Source: an uncultured Porphyromonadaceae bacterium
GTDB taxonomy: Bacteria; Bacteroidota; Bacteroidia; Bacteroidales; Muribaculaceae
DNA length: 13,740 bases
Reading direction: 5' to 3'
Assembly: GCA_902489275.1 (NCBI GenBank)
Contig: CABTZK010000037.1
Span: 1-13,740 of the forward strand
The notes beneath the pieces were generated by a model that was not told the DNA's origin, did no database searches, and worked only from the letters and a program-made list of their open reading frames with translations. The position numbers were made by a program, and so were the translations under genes. Positions within the stretch are counted from its first letter, which is position 1; every line of letters starts with the position of its first letter. Shown here piece after piece: positions 13,529 through 13,740 of this stretch.

Positions 13529-13740
13529 ATGAGAAAGAGTTTATTCTTATTTTTAGCGTGTGTCGTTGCGATAGCGGCGGCAATTCCGGTATCGGCCCAG
13601 GGGCTGATGAATCCGGCACAAGCATCTCTCCAGATGGAGAAACAGCTTCCTGGAAAGCGAAGCCAAGTGATGAACCCCAAGGCCAACGAGCAACTCCCCT
13701 TGTTCTTGCAGAACAAGCGCTTGGTCGCCGGCCAGCAGTC
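13529..13740 (+). CDS. N-terminus of a secreted protein (partial, runs off the window)
   Basis: The frame opens at ATG 13529 (an in-frame ATG at 13523 is an alternative) and continues to the window edge for 70 codons. It starts with a clear signal peptide, MRKSLFLFLACVVAIAAAIP then VSAQ, cleavage near residue 24. The mature part seen so far is polar (MNPAQASLQMEKQLPGKR ... LPLFLQNKRLVAG) and is not recognised. Many exported Bacteroidales proteins begin this way; no function is assigned. Its own promoter separates it from xseB. Confidence 0.75.
   Translation, partial: MRKSLFLFLACVVAIAAAIPVSAQGLMNPAQASLQMEKQLPGKRSQVMNPKANEQLPLFLQNKRLVAGQQ

Overview
The window looks like chromosomal DNA of a gut- or oral-type Bacteroidales bacterium (Prevotellaceae/Muribaculaceae-like; the family is an inference). 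Three things point there. Promoters match the Bacteroidetes TTTG-N20-TAnnTTTG pattern, and most starts have little Shine-Dalgarno sequence. The secreted proteins carry BspA/DUF285 repeats, Fn3-associated (CHB_HEX_C-like) domains, dockerin-like repeats and a C-terminal 'Y-x-[LI]-[ND]-G ... GKK' tail. The linkage DUF3256-like gene/xseA/xseB is one I associate with this order.

Layout: (1) 1-75, the first 25 codons of a leftward gene of unknown function. (2) 76-519, non-coding, with CACGAT/ATCGTG inverted repeats and two -7-like elements. (3) 520-849, a small four-helix membrane protein of the YvlD/phage-holin-4_2 family, converging on a leftward block with overlapping stop codons. (4) 846-4552, the leftward block: a DPM1-type family 2 glycosyltransferase overlapping dihydroorotase (pyrC) by 7 nt, then type II thymidine kinase (tdk) under its own promoter, with an ATGA overlap into a secreted dockerin-repeat protein. 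(5) 4553-4828, a divergent regulatory region with two well-formed promoters and a palindrome cluster between them. (6) 4829-9828, four rightward secreted-protein genes: one multidomain Ig/Fn3-associated protein and three tandem BspA-like DUF285 paralogues with 6, 4 and 5 copies of an exact 78-bp (26-residue) repeat. The block closes with strong terminators. (7) 10038-11126, a membrane-anchored calcineurin-like phosphoesterase. (8) 11187-13366, a compact operon of a DUF3256-like exported protein, xseA and xseB (exodeoxyribonuclease VII). (9) 13424-13740, a textbook promoter and the start of another secreted protein that runs off the window.

Housekeeping functions (pyrimidine synthesis and salvage, polyprenol-sugar synthesis, DNA repair) flank an accessory surface-protein island. 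The most interesting part is that island. The three DUF285 paralogues share N-terminal, repeat and C-terminal modules, have near-identical 3' ends, and differ in repeat number in exact 78-bp steps, as expected for a recombining surface-protein family. All four rightward secreted proteins end in a related short tail, which is a candidate export or anchoring signal. I see no CRISPR array, transposase, tRNA or rRNA.
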